DNA of 64,000 nt from Tenacibaculum caenipelagi (GTDB lineage: Bacteria > Bacteroidota > Bacteroidia > Flavobacteriales > Flavobacteriaceae). The notes beneath the pieces were generated by a model. The model was not told the DNA's origin. It was given only the letters and a program-made list of their open reading frames with translations, and ran no database searches. This document shows, piece after piece, positions 50,090-58,548 of the stretch. Location of the stretch: NCBI RefSeq assembly GCF_004363005.1, contig NZ_SNYH01000001.1:496001-560000 (forward strand), written 5' to 3'. Numbering within the stretch: the first letter of the stretch is position 1; each line of letters starts with the position of its first letter. Both the position numbers and the translations under genes were made by a program.

Positions 50090-50836
50090 ATGAAAAATAA
50101 AAAAACTCATGGGCGAAAGTATTCTTTTACCCCTAAAGTATTCTTACTCCTCTTTGTTTCCTTTTTAATTAGCTCTTCCCTTTCTGCCCAAAACAAGTTT
50201 AGGGTAAGCTTCTCAGGTGGATTGAATAACAATGATATTACATATAGTGCTAGCAATAGAGTAGATACTGAGTATGTAGATGAGGATGGAAATTATTTTA
50301 AAACTGGAGTCAACTTTAAAGTATATAAACATATTAGCATACAAACAGGGTTAACCTACCTTAATAAAAACTATAGGTTTCAAAGAACAGGAACACGTGA
50401 AGGTGTTTCTACTCTTCATAAATCGAGATATTTTAACATCCCAGTAATGGTAGGAATACAACCACTACACCAAGCTTTAAAAAGTACCAAATTCAACTTT
50501 GAGGTTTTTGCTGGTACCTATGTAGGCTGGTGGGACTCACTTAAAAGAGAAAGTACAATTGAAGTTTTTGGAGAATTGGATTTTGATGGCTTCCCTAAGA
50601 AAACAGTGACAGAGTCTTACGACTTTGATAAAAATGAAAATCATTTTAACAGAGTAGATTATGGTTTACAAGCTGAAACCAGAATAGGCTATAACTTTTA
50701 CAAAAACCTAAGTCTATTTGTTGAGTATTCTTTTATGTATGGTTTATCTGATAACCAGAAAAAACAATTAAGAAAAACTTCTAATTATTATTATACCACC
50801 TCTAATTACGGTATGGGAATATCTTACAACTTTTAA
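50090..50836 (+). CDS. PorT-like outer-membrane beta-barrel protein
   Basis: A 248-residue exported protein; the long N-terminus contains a signal peptide (VFLLLFVSFLISSSLSAQ) after a basic lead. The mature part is a small barrel (FRVSFSGGLNNNDITY, HISIQTGLTYLNKNYRF, HKSRYFNIPVMVGIQ) ending with YGMGISYNF. The 'yfnIPv' phrase is typical of outer-membrane beta-barrel families of Bacteroidota. The function is unknown. It precedes an S41 protease lipoprotein gene by 12 bases. Confidence 0.75.
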   Translation: MKNKKTHGRKYSFTPKVFLLLFVSFLISSSLSAQNKFRVSFSGGLNNNDITYSASNRVDTEYVDEDGNYFKTGVNFKVYKHISIQTGLTYLNKNYRFQRTGTREGVSTLHKSRYFNIPVMVGIQPLHQALKSTKFNFEVFAGTYVGWWDSLKRESTIEVFGELDFDGFPKKTVTESYDFDKNENHFNRVDYGLQAETRIGYNFYKNLSLFVEYSFMYGLSDNQKKQLRKTSNYYYTTSNYGMGISYNF

Positions 50837-50848
50837 AAACTAATTATT

Positions 50849-52609
50849 ATGAAAAAACTTAAATACTTATTACAAATATTTATACTAGTTCTATCATTAC
50901 ATACTCTTCAATCTTGTAGAGAAGATTCTTTAGATGTAGCAGAGTTAAACAGAACTGAAGTTGCTAATTATTCTGATCTTTTCAATGCATTTTGGGATAC
51001 CATGAATAACGATTACAACTATTTTAGCGAACAAGAAGAAAGTTGGGATAATGTATATAAAAAATATAGCCCTAAGTTTAAAAAACTAACAACTTTTAAT
51101 AAGGCAGATGCAAATCCTATTGACGCTGAAAAAGAAGCTAATTTAGCTTTTAAATATTTTGCTGAAATTATTACTGGAAAAGTTTTAGACCAACATTTCG
51201 GTTTAAATGTAACCATCCCTTTACCAAGTGTTAAATTACCTGGTCGTAGCGCTTCTATCTCAGCCGGTTTTTCTAGCAACATGAAGTACAAATACACTGA
51301 AGAAGACGGCTTTGTTAGCTTTGGAAGAAATCAAAGAAACCCAAAAATTGACAACGATGATGTAGGTTTCGTAATGACAAATGACAAATTAGATCCTACT
51401 ACAATTGTTCAAGAAGGTCCTATTTTAGCTGGTTTCTTAAAAAGTGATCCAGAAACAATGTATGTTCAGTTAACTGGTTTTGAAGTTTACCCAACTGCTA
51501 TAACAGACGGAGCATTCCCTTTATTGGAGGATATAAGTGATATTGAAGGAATTAATCAATCGTATTTTGATGACTTAAAAAAATTAGATAACGAAGCTGG
51601 TACTGAGTTTGAAACTCTATTGAAAGAAAACTTAAGTTCTTTTAAAACATTAGTAAGTACAATAATTAACTCTAACGAGTACAACACTTACATAGAGGCT
51701 CTTAACAAATTTAAAAACACTGAGTTAATTGACGATTTTGAAAACAGTTTAACTCCTTTAGCCAACTTCACACAAACTGCTAAAAATGAGTTCAAAACAA
51801 AACATGCAAATGTGCTACCTACATTAGGTGCTTATTATAATGCTTCAAGTACTACTGAAGCACAAAAAGAAGCTGTTAGTATACTTTACGGAATTTACAA
51901 TAAACGCATAGCAACTTATCAAAAAGTTTCTAGCTTTGCTAGTACCGTTTCTTTCTTTGGTTTTACTTTTACTGATGAATTTGACGTACTCTTAAACTCT
52001 ATTACTTCTAATTACAATTTTGATCTTTATCAAAAATTATACAACCCTATAACCAATGGTAAAGCAAAAAAAATAATTTTAGATTTACGTGGTAACGGCG
52101 GTGGATATGTAATTGATGCTCGCATTTTCACTGAAAGATTTATAACTCAACAAAAAGTTTGGGGATACCAAAGAACTAAAGAAGGAAACGGTCGTTTCAA
52201 CTACAGTCCATGGACACCTGTAGAAACAAAACCTCACAAATTTGCCCTTCAACAAAATGTTCCTATCGCAGTCTTAATTGATGAAAACTCTTTTAGTATG
52301 TCTGAAATTAGTACTATGATGATTAAATCTCAAGGAGATCATATAACTATTGTTGGAGATAATAGTGGTGGTGGTACTGCTGGTTTAGGAGGTCAAGATT
52401 CATTTAATGGTGGTAATAGATTAAGCAATGGATACTTACAGTTTTACATGCCTTTAATGGCGTTTAAAAACAGTGAAGGAAAAGTTGTTGAAGCTATTGG
52501 TGTTGCTCCAGATGTAAAAACTATCCCTACACAAGAACAAGTAGACGAACTAACAACAACTTATATTGACCCTGCTTTTGACGCTGCTTTAAAAGCCGTT
52601 AGTAAATAG
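50849..52609 (+). CDS. S41-family peptidase lipoprotein
   Basis: A 586-residue lipoprotein (QIFILVLSLHTLQSCRED) with a C-terminal-processing-protease-like S41 domain. Catalytic motifs are IILDLRGNGGGYVIDARIF and DENSFSMSEISTMMIKSQGD (Ser nucleophile); a glycine-rich loop GDNSGGGTAGLGG follows. The region 40-330 is specific to flavobacterial members (YSDLFNAFWDTMNNDYNYFS is a recognised S41 N-terminal motif). It forms a two-gene unit with the barrel gene. Confidence 0.9.
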   Translation: MKKLKYLLQIFILVLSLHTLQSCREDSLDVAELNRTEVANYSDLFNAFWDTMNNDYNYFSEQEESWDNVYKKYSPKFKKLTTFNKADANPIDAEKEANLAFKYFAEIITGKVLDQHFGLNVTIPLPSVKLPGRSASISAGFSSNMKYKYTEEDGFVSFGRNQRNPKIDNDDVGFVMTNDKLDPTTIVQEGPILAGFLKSDPETMYVQLTGFEVYPTAITDGAFPLLEDISDIEGINQSYFDDLKKLDNEAGTEFETLLKENLSSFKTLVSTIINSNEYNTYIEALNKFKNTELIDDFENSLTPLANFTQTAKNEFKTKHANVLPTLGAYYNASSTTEAQKEAVSILYGIYNKRIATYQKVSSFASTVSFFGFTFTDEFDVLLNSITSNYNFDLYQKLYNPITNGKAKKIILDLRGNGGGYVIDARIFTERFITQQKVWGYQRTKEGNGRFNYSPWTPVETKPHKFALQQNVPIAVLIDENSFSMSEISTMMIKSQGDHITIVGDNSGGGTAGLGGQDSFNGGNRLSNGYLQFYMPLMAFKNSEGKVVEAIGVAPDVKTIPTQEQVDELTTTYIDPAFDAALKAVSK

Positions 52610-52635
52610 GAACTTTTTCTCTTATGTATTTTTAT

Positions 52636-52668
52636 AAAAGGAAAACTAGTTTTAGTTTTCCTTTTTTT
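52636..52668 (+). terminator. Terminator after the S41 lipoprotein gene
   Basis: A 13-bp stem (core AGGAAAACTA / TAGTTTTCCT, loop GTTT) with a T-run. Confidence 0.88.
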
Positions 52669-52718
52669 GTTTAAGTTTAAATACATTTGAACATATATAC
52701 TTTTAATGTAACGCTACC

Positions 52719-54332
52719 ATGAAAAAAACACTACTCTCTCTACTCGCTTTTAGTTTCCTGTTTTCTTGCAAACAAAAAGAAAAAGTAGACACTATTGTTA
52801 TTAATTCCAATACTTATACAGTAAACTTTAATTTTGACACCTCAGAAAGTTTCGCTATTAAAGATGGAAAATTTATAGCCATAGGAAACAATAAAGAAAT
52901 ACAAGAAAAATACACAGCATTAAACATTATTGACGCTAAAAACAAACCAATATATCCAGGATTTATTGATGCGCATTGTCATTTTTACGGGTTAGGTTTA
53001 CAACAGCAAAAAGTAGATTTGGTAGGAACTGAAAGTTATGATGAAGTACTACAACGCTTAATTGATTTTCAAAAAGAAAAAAACACAAGTTACATTACAG
53101 GTCGCGGTTGGGATCAAAACGATTGGGAAGTAAAAGAATTTCCTACCAAAGAAAAATTGGATAGTATATTTCCAAACACACCTGTAGCCATTCGTAGAAT
53201 TGATGGTCATGCAATGTTAGTCAATCAAGCTGCTATTGATTTAGCTGGAATAACTCTTGACTCAAAAATTAACGGAGGAGAATTTATAAAAAAAGACGGC
53301 AAGCTAACAGGAGTGCTTATTGACAATGCAATGAATTTTATTAATAATCCAAAACCATCAAAAAAGGAGCAAATTCAAGCTTTAAAAGATGCTGAAAAAA
53401 TATGTTTCGATTTAGGATTAACTACCGTTGACGATGCTGGTTTAGATAAAGAAGTTATTGAATTAATTGACAGCTTACAACAATCGGGTGATTTAAAAAT
53501 GCGTGTATATGCAATGATTTCTAACAATCAAAAAAACCTTGATTACTACCTCAACAAAGGAGTTATAAAAACTGACAGACTAAATGTTCGTTCTGTAAAA
53601 GTCTATGCAGATGGTGCTTTAGGCTCTCGAGGAGCTGCACTTAAAGATGAATATTCCGACAAAAAAGGTCACTTTGGAGCTTTGGTTAACTCGTATAAGA
53701 ACTTACAAAAAGTAGCCAAAAGAATTGCAGATTCAGAATACCAAATGAACACCCACGCTATTGGAGATTCTGCCAACTATGTAATGTTGAAAACCTACAA
53801 TGAAGTATTGAAAAACAAAAACGACAGACGTTGGCGTATTGAACACGCTCAAATAGTAGATGTAAAAGATTTTGATTTATTTAAAAATGTACTTCCATCT
53901 ATTCAGCCAACACATGCTACTTCTGACATGTACTGGGCTGAAGATCGTGTAGGTGCTGAAAGAATAAAAGGAGCCTATGCATACAACGATTTATTAAAAG
54001 AATATGAAAAAGTTGCTTTAGGAACCGATTTTCCTATCGAACATGTAAGTCCTATATATACTTTTTATGCAGCTACTATCAGAAAAGATTTAAAAGGTTA
54101 TCCTGAAAATGGTTATCAAATGAGCAACGCCCTGTCAAGAGAAGATGCCTTAAAAGGAATGACGATTTGGAATGCTTATGCCAATTTTGAAGAAAATGAA
54201 AAAGGAAGCATAGAAGTTGGTAAAGTAGCTGATTTTATCATTTTAGATAAAGACATCATGAAAATCGATGGAAAAGAAATTCCAAACACAAAAGTTTTAG
54301 CAACCTATATTAATGGAGAAAAAGTAAATTAA
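52719..54332 (+). CDS. Amidohydrolase family 3 lipoprotein (YtcJ-like)
   Basis: A 537-residue metal-dependent hydrolase with a lipoprotein signal (LLSLLAFSFLFSCK). The amidohydrolase fold shows metal ligands in PGFIDAHCHFYGLG, YADGALGSRGAALKDEYS and MNTHAIGDSANYVM; RWRIEHAQIVDVKDF and LGTDFPIEHVSP follow. Family members hydrolyse amides or formamides; the real substrate is unknown. Immediately after its stop comes the SigZ-like promoter of the DUF3703 gene. Confidence 0.88.
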   Translation: MKKTLLSLLAFSFLFSCKQKEKVDTIVINSNTYTVNFNFDTSESFAIKDGKFIAIGNNKEIQEKYTALNIIDAKNKPIYPGFIDAHCHFYGLGLQQQKVDLVGTESYDEVLQRLIDFQKEKNTSYITGRGWDQNDWEVKEFPTKEKLDSIFPNTPVAIRRIDGHAMLVNQAAIDLAGITLDSKINGGEFIKKDGKLTGVLIDNAMNFINNPKPSKKEQIQALKDAEKICFDLGLTTVDDAGLDKEVIELIDSLQQSGDLKMRVYAMISNNQKNLDYYLNKGVIKTDRLNVRSVKVYADGALGSRGAALKDEYSDKKGHFGALVNSYKNLQKVAKRIADSEYQMNTHAIGDSANYVMLKTYNEVLKNKNDRRWRIEHAQIVDVKDFDLFKNVLPSIQPTHATSDMYWAEDRVGAERIKGAYAYNDLLKEYEKVALGTDFPIEHVSPIYTFYAATIRKDLKGYPENGYQMSNALSREDALKGMTIWNAYANFEENEKGSIEVGKVADFIILDKDIMKIDGKEIPNTKVLATYINGEKVN

Positions 54333-54335
54333 AAA

Positions 54336-54364
54336 TGCATCTTTTTCTATTCACTGTAGTCTGA
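54336..54364 (+). promoter_or_regulatory. ECF-type promoter candidate upstream of DUF3703
   Basis: TGCATCTTTTT at 54336-54346 and TAGTCTGA at 54357-54364; TGCATC and GTCT are separated by 17 bases. The identical arrangement recurs upstream of the metallothionein-like gene. The spacing and GTC-type -10 are those of ECF sigma factors, and a SigZ gene lies next door. Confidence 0.6.
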
Positions 54365-54383
54365 TTTACAAAATCAATAAATC

Positions 54384-54719
54384 ATGACACAACTACAACG
54401 AAAACAAGAATTTTACAGGCAGTTAACCTTAGCTAAAAAGGCACTTAAAAGCAAAAGCTTTCAGGTGTCTTTTTATCATTTAGAAAACGCTCATGTATTA
54501 GGACAAAAGCATGTTTATAGACACACTCTATCTCATTATTGGATGCTAGTTTACGGAATAAAAACAAGCAGTAGTAAAGAAATTATTGGACAATTTTTTA
54601 GAATTATAGCTTCAATTTTATTCACTTTAATTTGGGTTCCTACAGGGAATACAGGAGGTACAAATATTTCAGCAGTCAAACCTATTCCTATTAGAAAAGA
54701 ACTTCGAAAATATTTTTAA
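54384..54719 (+). CDS. DUF3703-domain protein
   Basis: A 111-residue protein of DUF3703. The N-terminal helices have FQVSFYHLENAHVLGQKHVY; a hydrophobic segment IIGQFFRIIASILFTLIWVP follows; the family signature GNTGGTNISAVKPIPI is near the end. The function is unknown. It has the same upstream motif as the metallothionein-like gene and is followed by a SigZ gene, suggesting a shared metal or redox stress role (inference). Confidence 0.85.
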   Translation: MTQLQRKQEFYRQLTLAKKALKSKSFQVSFYHLENAHVLGQKHVYRHTLSHYWMLVYGIKTSSSKEIIGQFFRIIASILFTLIWVPTGNTGGTNISAVKPIPIRKELRKYF

Positions 54720-54726
54720 AAATAAA

Positions 54727-54755
54727 TGCATCTTTTTACTCTTTTTCTAGTCTAC
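54727..54755 (+). promoter_or_regulatory. ECF-type promoter candidate upstream of the metallothionein-like gene
   Basis: TGCATCTTTTT at 54727-54737 and TAGTCTAC at 54748-54755; TGCATC and GTCT are again 17 bases apart. It matches the motif at 54336 nearly exactly in both boxes while the spacer differs. Confidence 0.6.
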
Positions 54756-54783
54756 TGTATAAACACACAAAACATATAATATC

Positions 54784-54888
54784 ATGAAAAATAATAATCA
54801 ATGTAGCTGCACTTGCGAAGGATGTAAAACAGGTGACTGTTCAAATTGTACTTGTGAAAATTGCACATGCAACAATTGTAACTGTTAA
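54784..54888 (+). CDS. Metallothionein-like cysteine-rich peptide
   Basis: A 34-residue frame starting with ATG at 54784. Eleven of 34 residues are Cys in CxC and CxxC arrangement: CSCTCEGC, then CSNCTCENCTCNNCNC. Lys and acidic residues are the only other charged ones, with no hydrophobic core. This composition is typical of metallothioneins, which bind soft metals, but no named family is recognised. It has an ECF-like promoter 29 bases upstream and a long imperfect hairpin (54911-54961) downstream. It is too short for routine gene calling. Confidence 0.85.
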   Translation: MKNNNQCSCTCEGCKTGDCSNCTCENCTCNNCNC

Positions 54889-54910
54889 TTAAATTAACTT
54901 TTTAATATTT

Positions 54911-54961
54911 TGTCATTCTGAATATAATGAAAGTAAAACGTTCATTTTATTCAGCGTGACA
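54911..54961. repeat. Imperfect inverted repeat after the metallothionein-like gene
   Basis: TGTCATTCTGAATATAATGA pairs imperfectly with the complementary stretch ending TTCAGCGTGACA. It resembles the TGTCATTCTGAA-type dispersed repeats of Bacteroidota and, with the following T's, could act as a terminator. Confidence 0.55.
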
Positions 54962-54980
54962 TTTTTCGTAAATTTATACT

Positions 54981-55520
54981 ATGACAACGCAACAAGTTTG
55001 GAAAAAATACGCAGATGATGTAAAACACTTTATTTTAAGTAAAGTGAAAGACTCTACTGTGACTGATGATATCTTACAAGAAACATTTATAAAAGTTCAC
55101 ACAAAACTTCATACACTAAACGATATTACCAAACTAAAATCTTGGATTTTCACGATTGCTCGCAATACAATGATGGATTACTTCAAAAACACTAACCAAA
55201 CAGTTGAATTAAAAAATTTTGAAGCTCAAACAGACATAAAAGAACACGAACATACAGAGAAAGATTGTTTACGCGGAATCTTACAAAGCTTACCAAAAAA
55301 GTATAGAGATCCGCTTTTTTTATCAGATATCAAAGGACTAAAACAACAGGAAGTTGCTGATACTTTAAAACAAAATTTACCTACAACAAAATCTCAAATT
55401 CAACGTGCTCGTAAATTAATTGCCCAAGGTTTTATGGATTGTTGTGGGTTTTCACTTAACGAAGACGGGAAATTGGTAGGTGAAATTCAAGACAAAGAAG
55501 ATTGTAAAGTTTGTAAGTAA
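54981..55520 (+). CDS. sigZ: SigZ-type ECF RNA polymerase sigma factor
   Basis: A 179-residue sigma-70 family protein. Region 2 has TDDILQETFIKVHTKL and LKSWIFTIARNTMMDYF; region 4 has LPKKYRDPLFLSDIKGLKQQ and LPTTKSQIQRARKLIAQ. The C-terminus GFMDCCGFSLNEDGKLVG ending in DKEDCKVCK carries two adjacent Cys and a CxxC, a feature of SigZ proteins that suggests direct metal or redox sensing. No anti-sigma gene is adjacent. It probably drives the two ECF-type promoters upstream (inference). Confidence 0.88.
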   Translation: MTTQQVWKKYADDVKHFILSKVKDSTVTDDILQETFIKVHTKLHTLNDITKLKSWIFTIARNTMMDYFKNTNQTVELKNFEAQTDIKEHEHTEKDCLRGILQSLPKKYRDPLFLSDIKGLKQQEVADTLKQNLPTTKSQIQRARKLIAQGFMDCCGFSLNEDGKLVGEIQDKEDCKVCK

Positions 55521-55560
55521 GTTATATATTCAACTTTTCTTCTAACTTATTTTTCAACTT

Positions 55561-55938
55561 ATGGTTTCGTTCTTTATCAACTTTTATCGTTTTTGTAAAC
55601 TTGTTTTTATAGGTATCAAAAAAGATACTGAATTTAGATATTTATTCTTTTTTCTCTCTTTACTATTAACAAGCTCTACTATATTCTATCACAAAATTGA
55701 GCATTGGGAGGTTATAGACTCTTTATACTTCTCTGTGATGACAATGGCAACTGTAGGTTATGGAGATTTTGTACCCACACATAACATTAGTAAAATATTT
55801 ACTATTATTTACACTTTTCTATCTATCGGAACTTTTGTAGCCTTTACAGCAAAAATTGTTCAATTTACGTTGCAAAAAGACAATCGAAAAACACCTTTGC
55901 ATAAGATAACCTCCAAGTTTAAAAATAAGAATCCTTAA
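55561..55938 (+). CDS. Two-TM potassium channel family protein
   Basis: A 125-residue membrane protein with two TM helices flanking a pore loop, with the K+ selectivity filter TVGYGD (residues about 64-69) in SVMTMATVGYGDFVPTH. There is no RCK/TrkA-N domain, so it is a minimal Ion_trans_2 channel, gated by an unknown signal. It lies 40 bases after the sigZ stop and may be read through from it. Confidence 0.92.
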   Translation: MVSFFINFYRFCKLVFIGIKKDTEFRYLFFFLSLLLTSSTIFYHKIEHWEVIDSLYFSVMTMATVGYGDFVPTHNISKIFTIIYTFLSIGTFVAFTAKIVQFTLQKDNRKTPLHKITSKFKNKNP

Positions 55939-55955
55939 TTTTTTTAAAACTTTCG

Positions 55956-55980
55956 TAACTTTGTGTAAATTCAACACTAA
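55956..55980 (+). promoter_or_regulatory. nrtR promoter with overlapping NrtR-box candidate
   Basis: TAACTTTG (55956-55963) is a -7 box. Its TTTG starts a 21-base imperfect palindrome, TTTGTGTAAA-T-TCAACACTAA (55960-55980), ending directly at the nrtR ATG. Near-identical sites precede prs and nadV. Confidence 0.7.
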
Positions 55981-56670
55981 ATGAAGATATCACAAAATAT
56001 AAAAGTTGCTGTAGATGCTGTTGTTTTTGGCTACCAACAAAAAGAACTTTCTGTCTTATTAATAAAAAGAGGGATTGAACCTTTTAAAGGAACTTGGGCA
56101 TTGCCTGGTGGATTGGTGTTAGAAAACGAATCACTAGAGCATGCTGTTGAAAGAGAGTTATTAGAAGAAACAGGAGTTACTATTGATTATCTTGAACAAC
56201 TATACACATTCGGAACTCCCAAAAGAGACCCTAGAAATAGAGTTATTTCTGTTACCTATTTTGGCCTAGTAAGCCCCAATCATTTTAAAATCAGTGCGAA
56301 CACAGATGCAGATGAAGTTCAATGGTTCTCTATTCATGAATTACCCAAATTAGCATTTGACCACAATCTTATTTTAACTACAGCTTTACAAAGACTTCAA
56401 AACAAAATAAACTACCAACCTATTGGATTTGAACTTCTAAAAGAAGAATTCCCTTTTTCTGACTTAGAAAACTTATATCAAACAATTCTTGATAAAAAAA
56501 TTGATCGTCGTAATTTCAGAAAAAAAATTATGAGCTTCGGAATACTTACCGAAACAGACAAAATACACCAACCCTCTAGTGGTAGACCTGCAAAACTTTT
56601 TAAATTCAATACTAAAAAGTATAAAGAATTAGAAAAAGAAGGATTCCATTTCGAAATTAAGTTTGCGTAA
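55981..56670 (+). CDS. nrtR: NrtR, Nudix-domain transcriptional regulator of NAD metabolism
   Basis: A 229-residue regulator. Residues 1-140 are a Nudix domain whose box is intact (GGLVLENESLEHAVERELLE continuing to ETGV). The C-terminal part (about 150-229) is the winged helix typical of NrtR (RNFRKKIMSFGILTETD, SSGRPAKLFKFN). NrtR represses NAD synthesis and salvage genes and is released by ADP-ribose. The intact Nudix box suggests it may also hydrolyse ADP-ribose, which not all NrtRs do. It sits beside its likely targets prs and nadV and has its own operator. Confidence 0.92.
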   Translation: MKISQNIKVAVDAVVFGYQQKELSVLLIKRGIEPFKGTWALPGGLVLENESLEHAVERELLEETGVTIDYLEQLYTFGTPKRDPRNRVISVTYFGLVSPNHFKISANTDADEVQWFSIHELPKLAFDHNLILTTALQRLQNKINYQPIGFELLKEEFPFSDLENLYQTILDKKIDRRNFRKKIMSFGILTETDKIHQPSSGRPAKLFKFNTKKYKELEKEGFHFEIKFA

Positions 56671-56709
56671 AAAAAACACTAAAACATTTTTTCTTTTAAA
56701 AAACCGTAC

Positions 56710-56734
56710 TATATTTGTGTAAAAATTACGCAAT
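56710..56734 (+). promoter_or_regulatory. prs promoter with overlapping NrtR-box candidate
   Basis: TATATTTG (56710-56717) is a -7 box whose TTTG begins TTTGTGTAAA-A-ATTACGCAAT (56714-56734), ending directly at the prs ATG. Spacing of box, palindrome and ATG is identical to nrtR, to the base. Confidence 0.7.
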
Positions 56735-57571
56735 ATGATTTTAAACTTAGATAAAAACTTTACTCCCTACGGGACGGAAAACAGTATATACTATAACTTC
56801 TTTACTTTTTCAGGAGGAGAACCACACATTAAAATCATTTCTGAACTTGAAAATGTAACAGAAGTAACCATTACACATCGTATTCAGTCTTTTAATGATA
56901 TAGGTACGTTATTATTGGCTACCAATGCATTAAAAAACATGGGGATTAAAAAGTTACACGTGGTACTTCCCTATTTTCCAGCAGCTCGTCAAGACAGATT
57001 GATGGTATCTGGGGAACCTTTATCAGTAAAAGTATATGCTGATATTATAAATGCTCAGAATTACGAGTCTGTAACTATTTTCGATCCACATTCGGAAGTA
57101 ACTCCTGCCTTATTGAACAACTGTAAGGTTGTCGACAATCACAAGTTCATAGAGAAAATAACACAACAGCTATCAGACGATTTACTTTTAATTTCTCCTG
57201 ATGGTGGTGCGTTAAAAAAGATTTATAAAGTTGCTGCACATCTTCAAAACTATGAAGTAGTTGAATGTTCTAAAAGCCGAAATGTAAAGACTGGTCAGCT
57301 AACAGGTTTCAAAGTATATGCTGATGACTTACAAGGTAAAGATTGTTTGATTGTAGATGATATTTGTGATGGTGGCGGAACCTTTTTAGGACTAGCTAAA
57401 GAACTAAAAGCTAAAAATGCAGGGAATTTATATTTAGCCGTAAGTCATGGAATATTTAGTAAAGGTTTCGAAGAGCTTGAAAAATATTTTACTAAAATTT
57501 TCACTACAGATAGTTTTAAAACTACTGAAAACAAGAATTGTATACAAATTGAATTGGGAAAATTGCTATAA
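56735..57571 (+). CDS. prs: Ribose-phosphate pyrophosphokinase (PRPP synthase) of the NAD-salvage type
   Basis: Makes PRPP from ribose 5-phosphate and ATP, the co-substrate of NadV. At 278 residues it is shorter than the classical PrsA (about 310). VVLPYFPAARQDRLM is the ATP/flexible-loop region, TIFDPHSEVTPALL a PRTase-fold element, and LIVDDICDGGGTFL the PRPP loop. It shares the NrtR-box geometry with nrtR, and nadV lies 4.9 kb downstream. The name prs is by family; a housekeeping paralogue probably exists elsewhere. Confidence 0.88.
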   Translation: MILNLDKNFTPYGTENSIYYNFFTFSGGEPHIKIISELENVTEVTITHRIQSFNDIGTLLLATNALKNMGIKKLHVVLPYFPAARQDRLMVSGEPLSVKVYADIINAQNYESVTIFDPHSEVTPALLNNCKVVDNHKFIEKITQQLSDDLLLISPDGGALKKIYKVAAHLQNYEVVECSKSRNVKTGQLTGFKVYADDLQGKDCLIVDDICDGGGTFLGLAKELKAKNAGNLYLAVSHGIFSKGFEELEKYFTKIFTTDSFKTTENKNCIQIELGKLL

Positions 57572-57589
57572 AACCATAAAAAAATTGCT

Positions 57590-58548
57590 ATGAAAAAAAC
57601 ATTATAAAATCAACATTTATTGGATTGGCAGTAGCTGATGCCCTAGGGGTACCAGTAGAGTTTAAAAATAGGCAGGAGTTAAAACAAAACCCTGTAACAA
57701 CTATGAGAGAGTTTGGAACACATCATCAACCAAAAGGAACTTGGTCTGATGACAGTTCTCTTACATTTTGTTTAGCTGAGAGTTTATGTCAAGGATACAA
57801 TTTAGTGGATATTTCATATAAATTTATCCAATGGATGAATGCTGAGATATGGACTCCACATGGTAGCGTTTTCGATATAGGAATTCAAACAAGAAAAGCT
57901 ATTTATTGACATCATAAAAAAAAAGACTATAAAGAACTAGAAATTTTAAAATATTCTGATGATGAATATACGAATGGTAATGGTTCATTAATGAGAATTA
58001 TTCCTTTACTTTTTTACATCAAGGATAAAAAAATAAATGACCAATTTAATATTATTTGGCATGTTTCATCACTAACACATCCACACATAAGGTCGGCAAT
58101 TTCTTGTTTAATATATTTAAAATTAGCTGAACATATTTTAAATGGATTTTCAATTATAGATTCATATAAAAAAATGCAAAAGGAAATTACTGCCTTTTTT
58201 TCAGAAAGAAATATTTCTTCTTACGAACAAAATCATTTCTCTAGAATTTTAAAGCAAGATATATCGAGTTTAAAAGAAGAATACATTAGTTCAAGCGGCT
58301 ATGTTCTACATACACTAGAAGCTTCATTATGGTGTTTACTCAATACTTCTAGTTATAGTGAAGCAGTTTTAAAAGCTGTAAATTTAGGTGATGATACAGA
58401 TACTACAGCTACTGTAGTTGGGGCTATTGCTGGAATGCACTATGGAATAGATAATATACCTCAAGAATGGGTAGATTCATTAGTAAGAAAAGATGATATT
58501 CTTCAATTAAGTCAACAATTTGCTAAAAAATATGGTCATGAAAATTAA
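57590..58548 (+). pseudogene. ADP-ribosylglycohydrolase with two lesions
   Basis: The frame encodes a recognisable ADP-ribosylglycohydrolase: FIGLAVADALGVPVEF, GTWSDDSSLTFCLAES (metal-binding Asp pair), GNGSLMRIIPLLFY and NLGDDTDTTATVVGAIAGMHYGI. Two faults break it. An ATG at 57590 is followed by seven A's, one short of the eight needed to join the frame (MKKNII would then lead in). An in-frame TGA at 57907-57909 interrupts the chain, with clear homology on both sides. Frame and spacing are otherwise kept over 300 codons, so decay is recent. Alternatives are a phase-variable A-run, sequencing error for the first lesion, or readthrough. Confidence 0.8.

Noticed and set aside
57991..58548. A separate 185-codon gene starting at the ATG after the TGA
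   Set aside because: It is in the same frame as the piece before the TGA and continues the same ADP-ribosylglycohydrolase; it is the second half of a broken gene.
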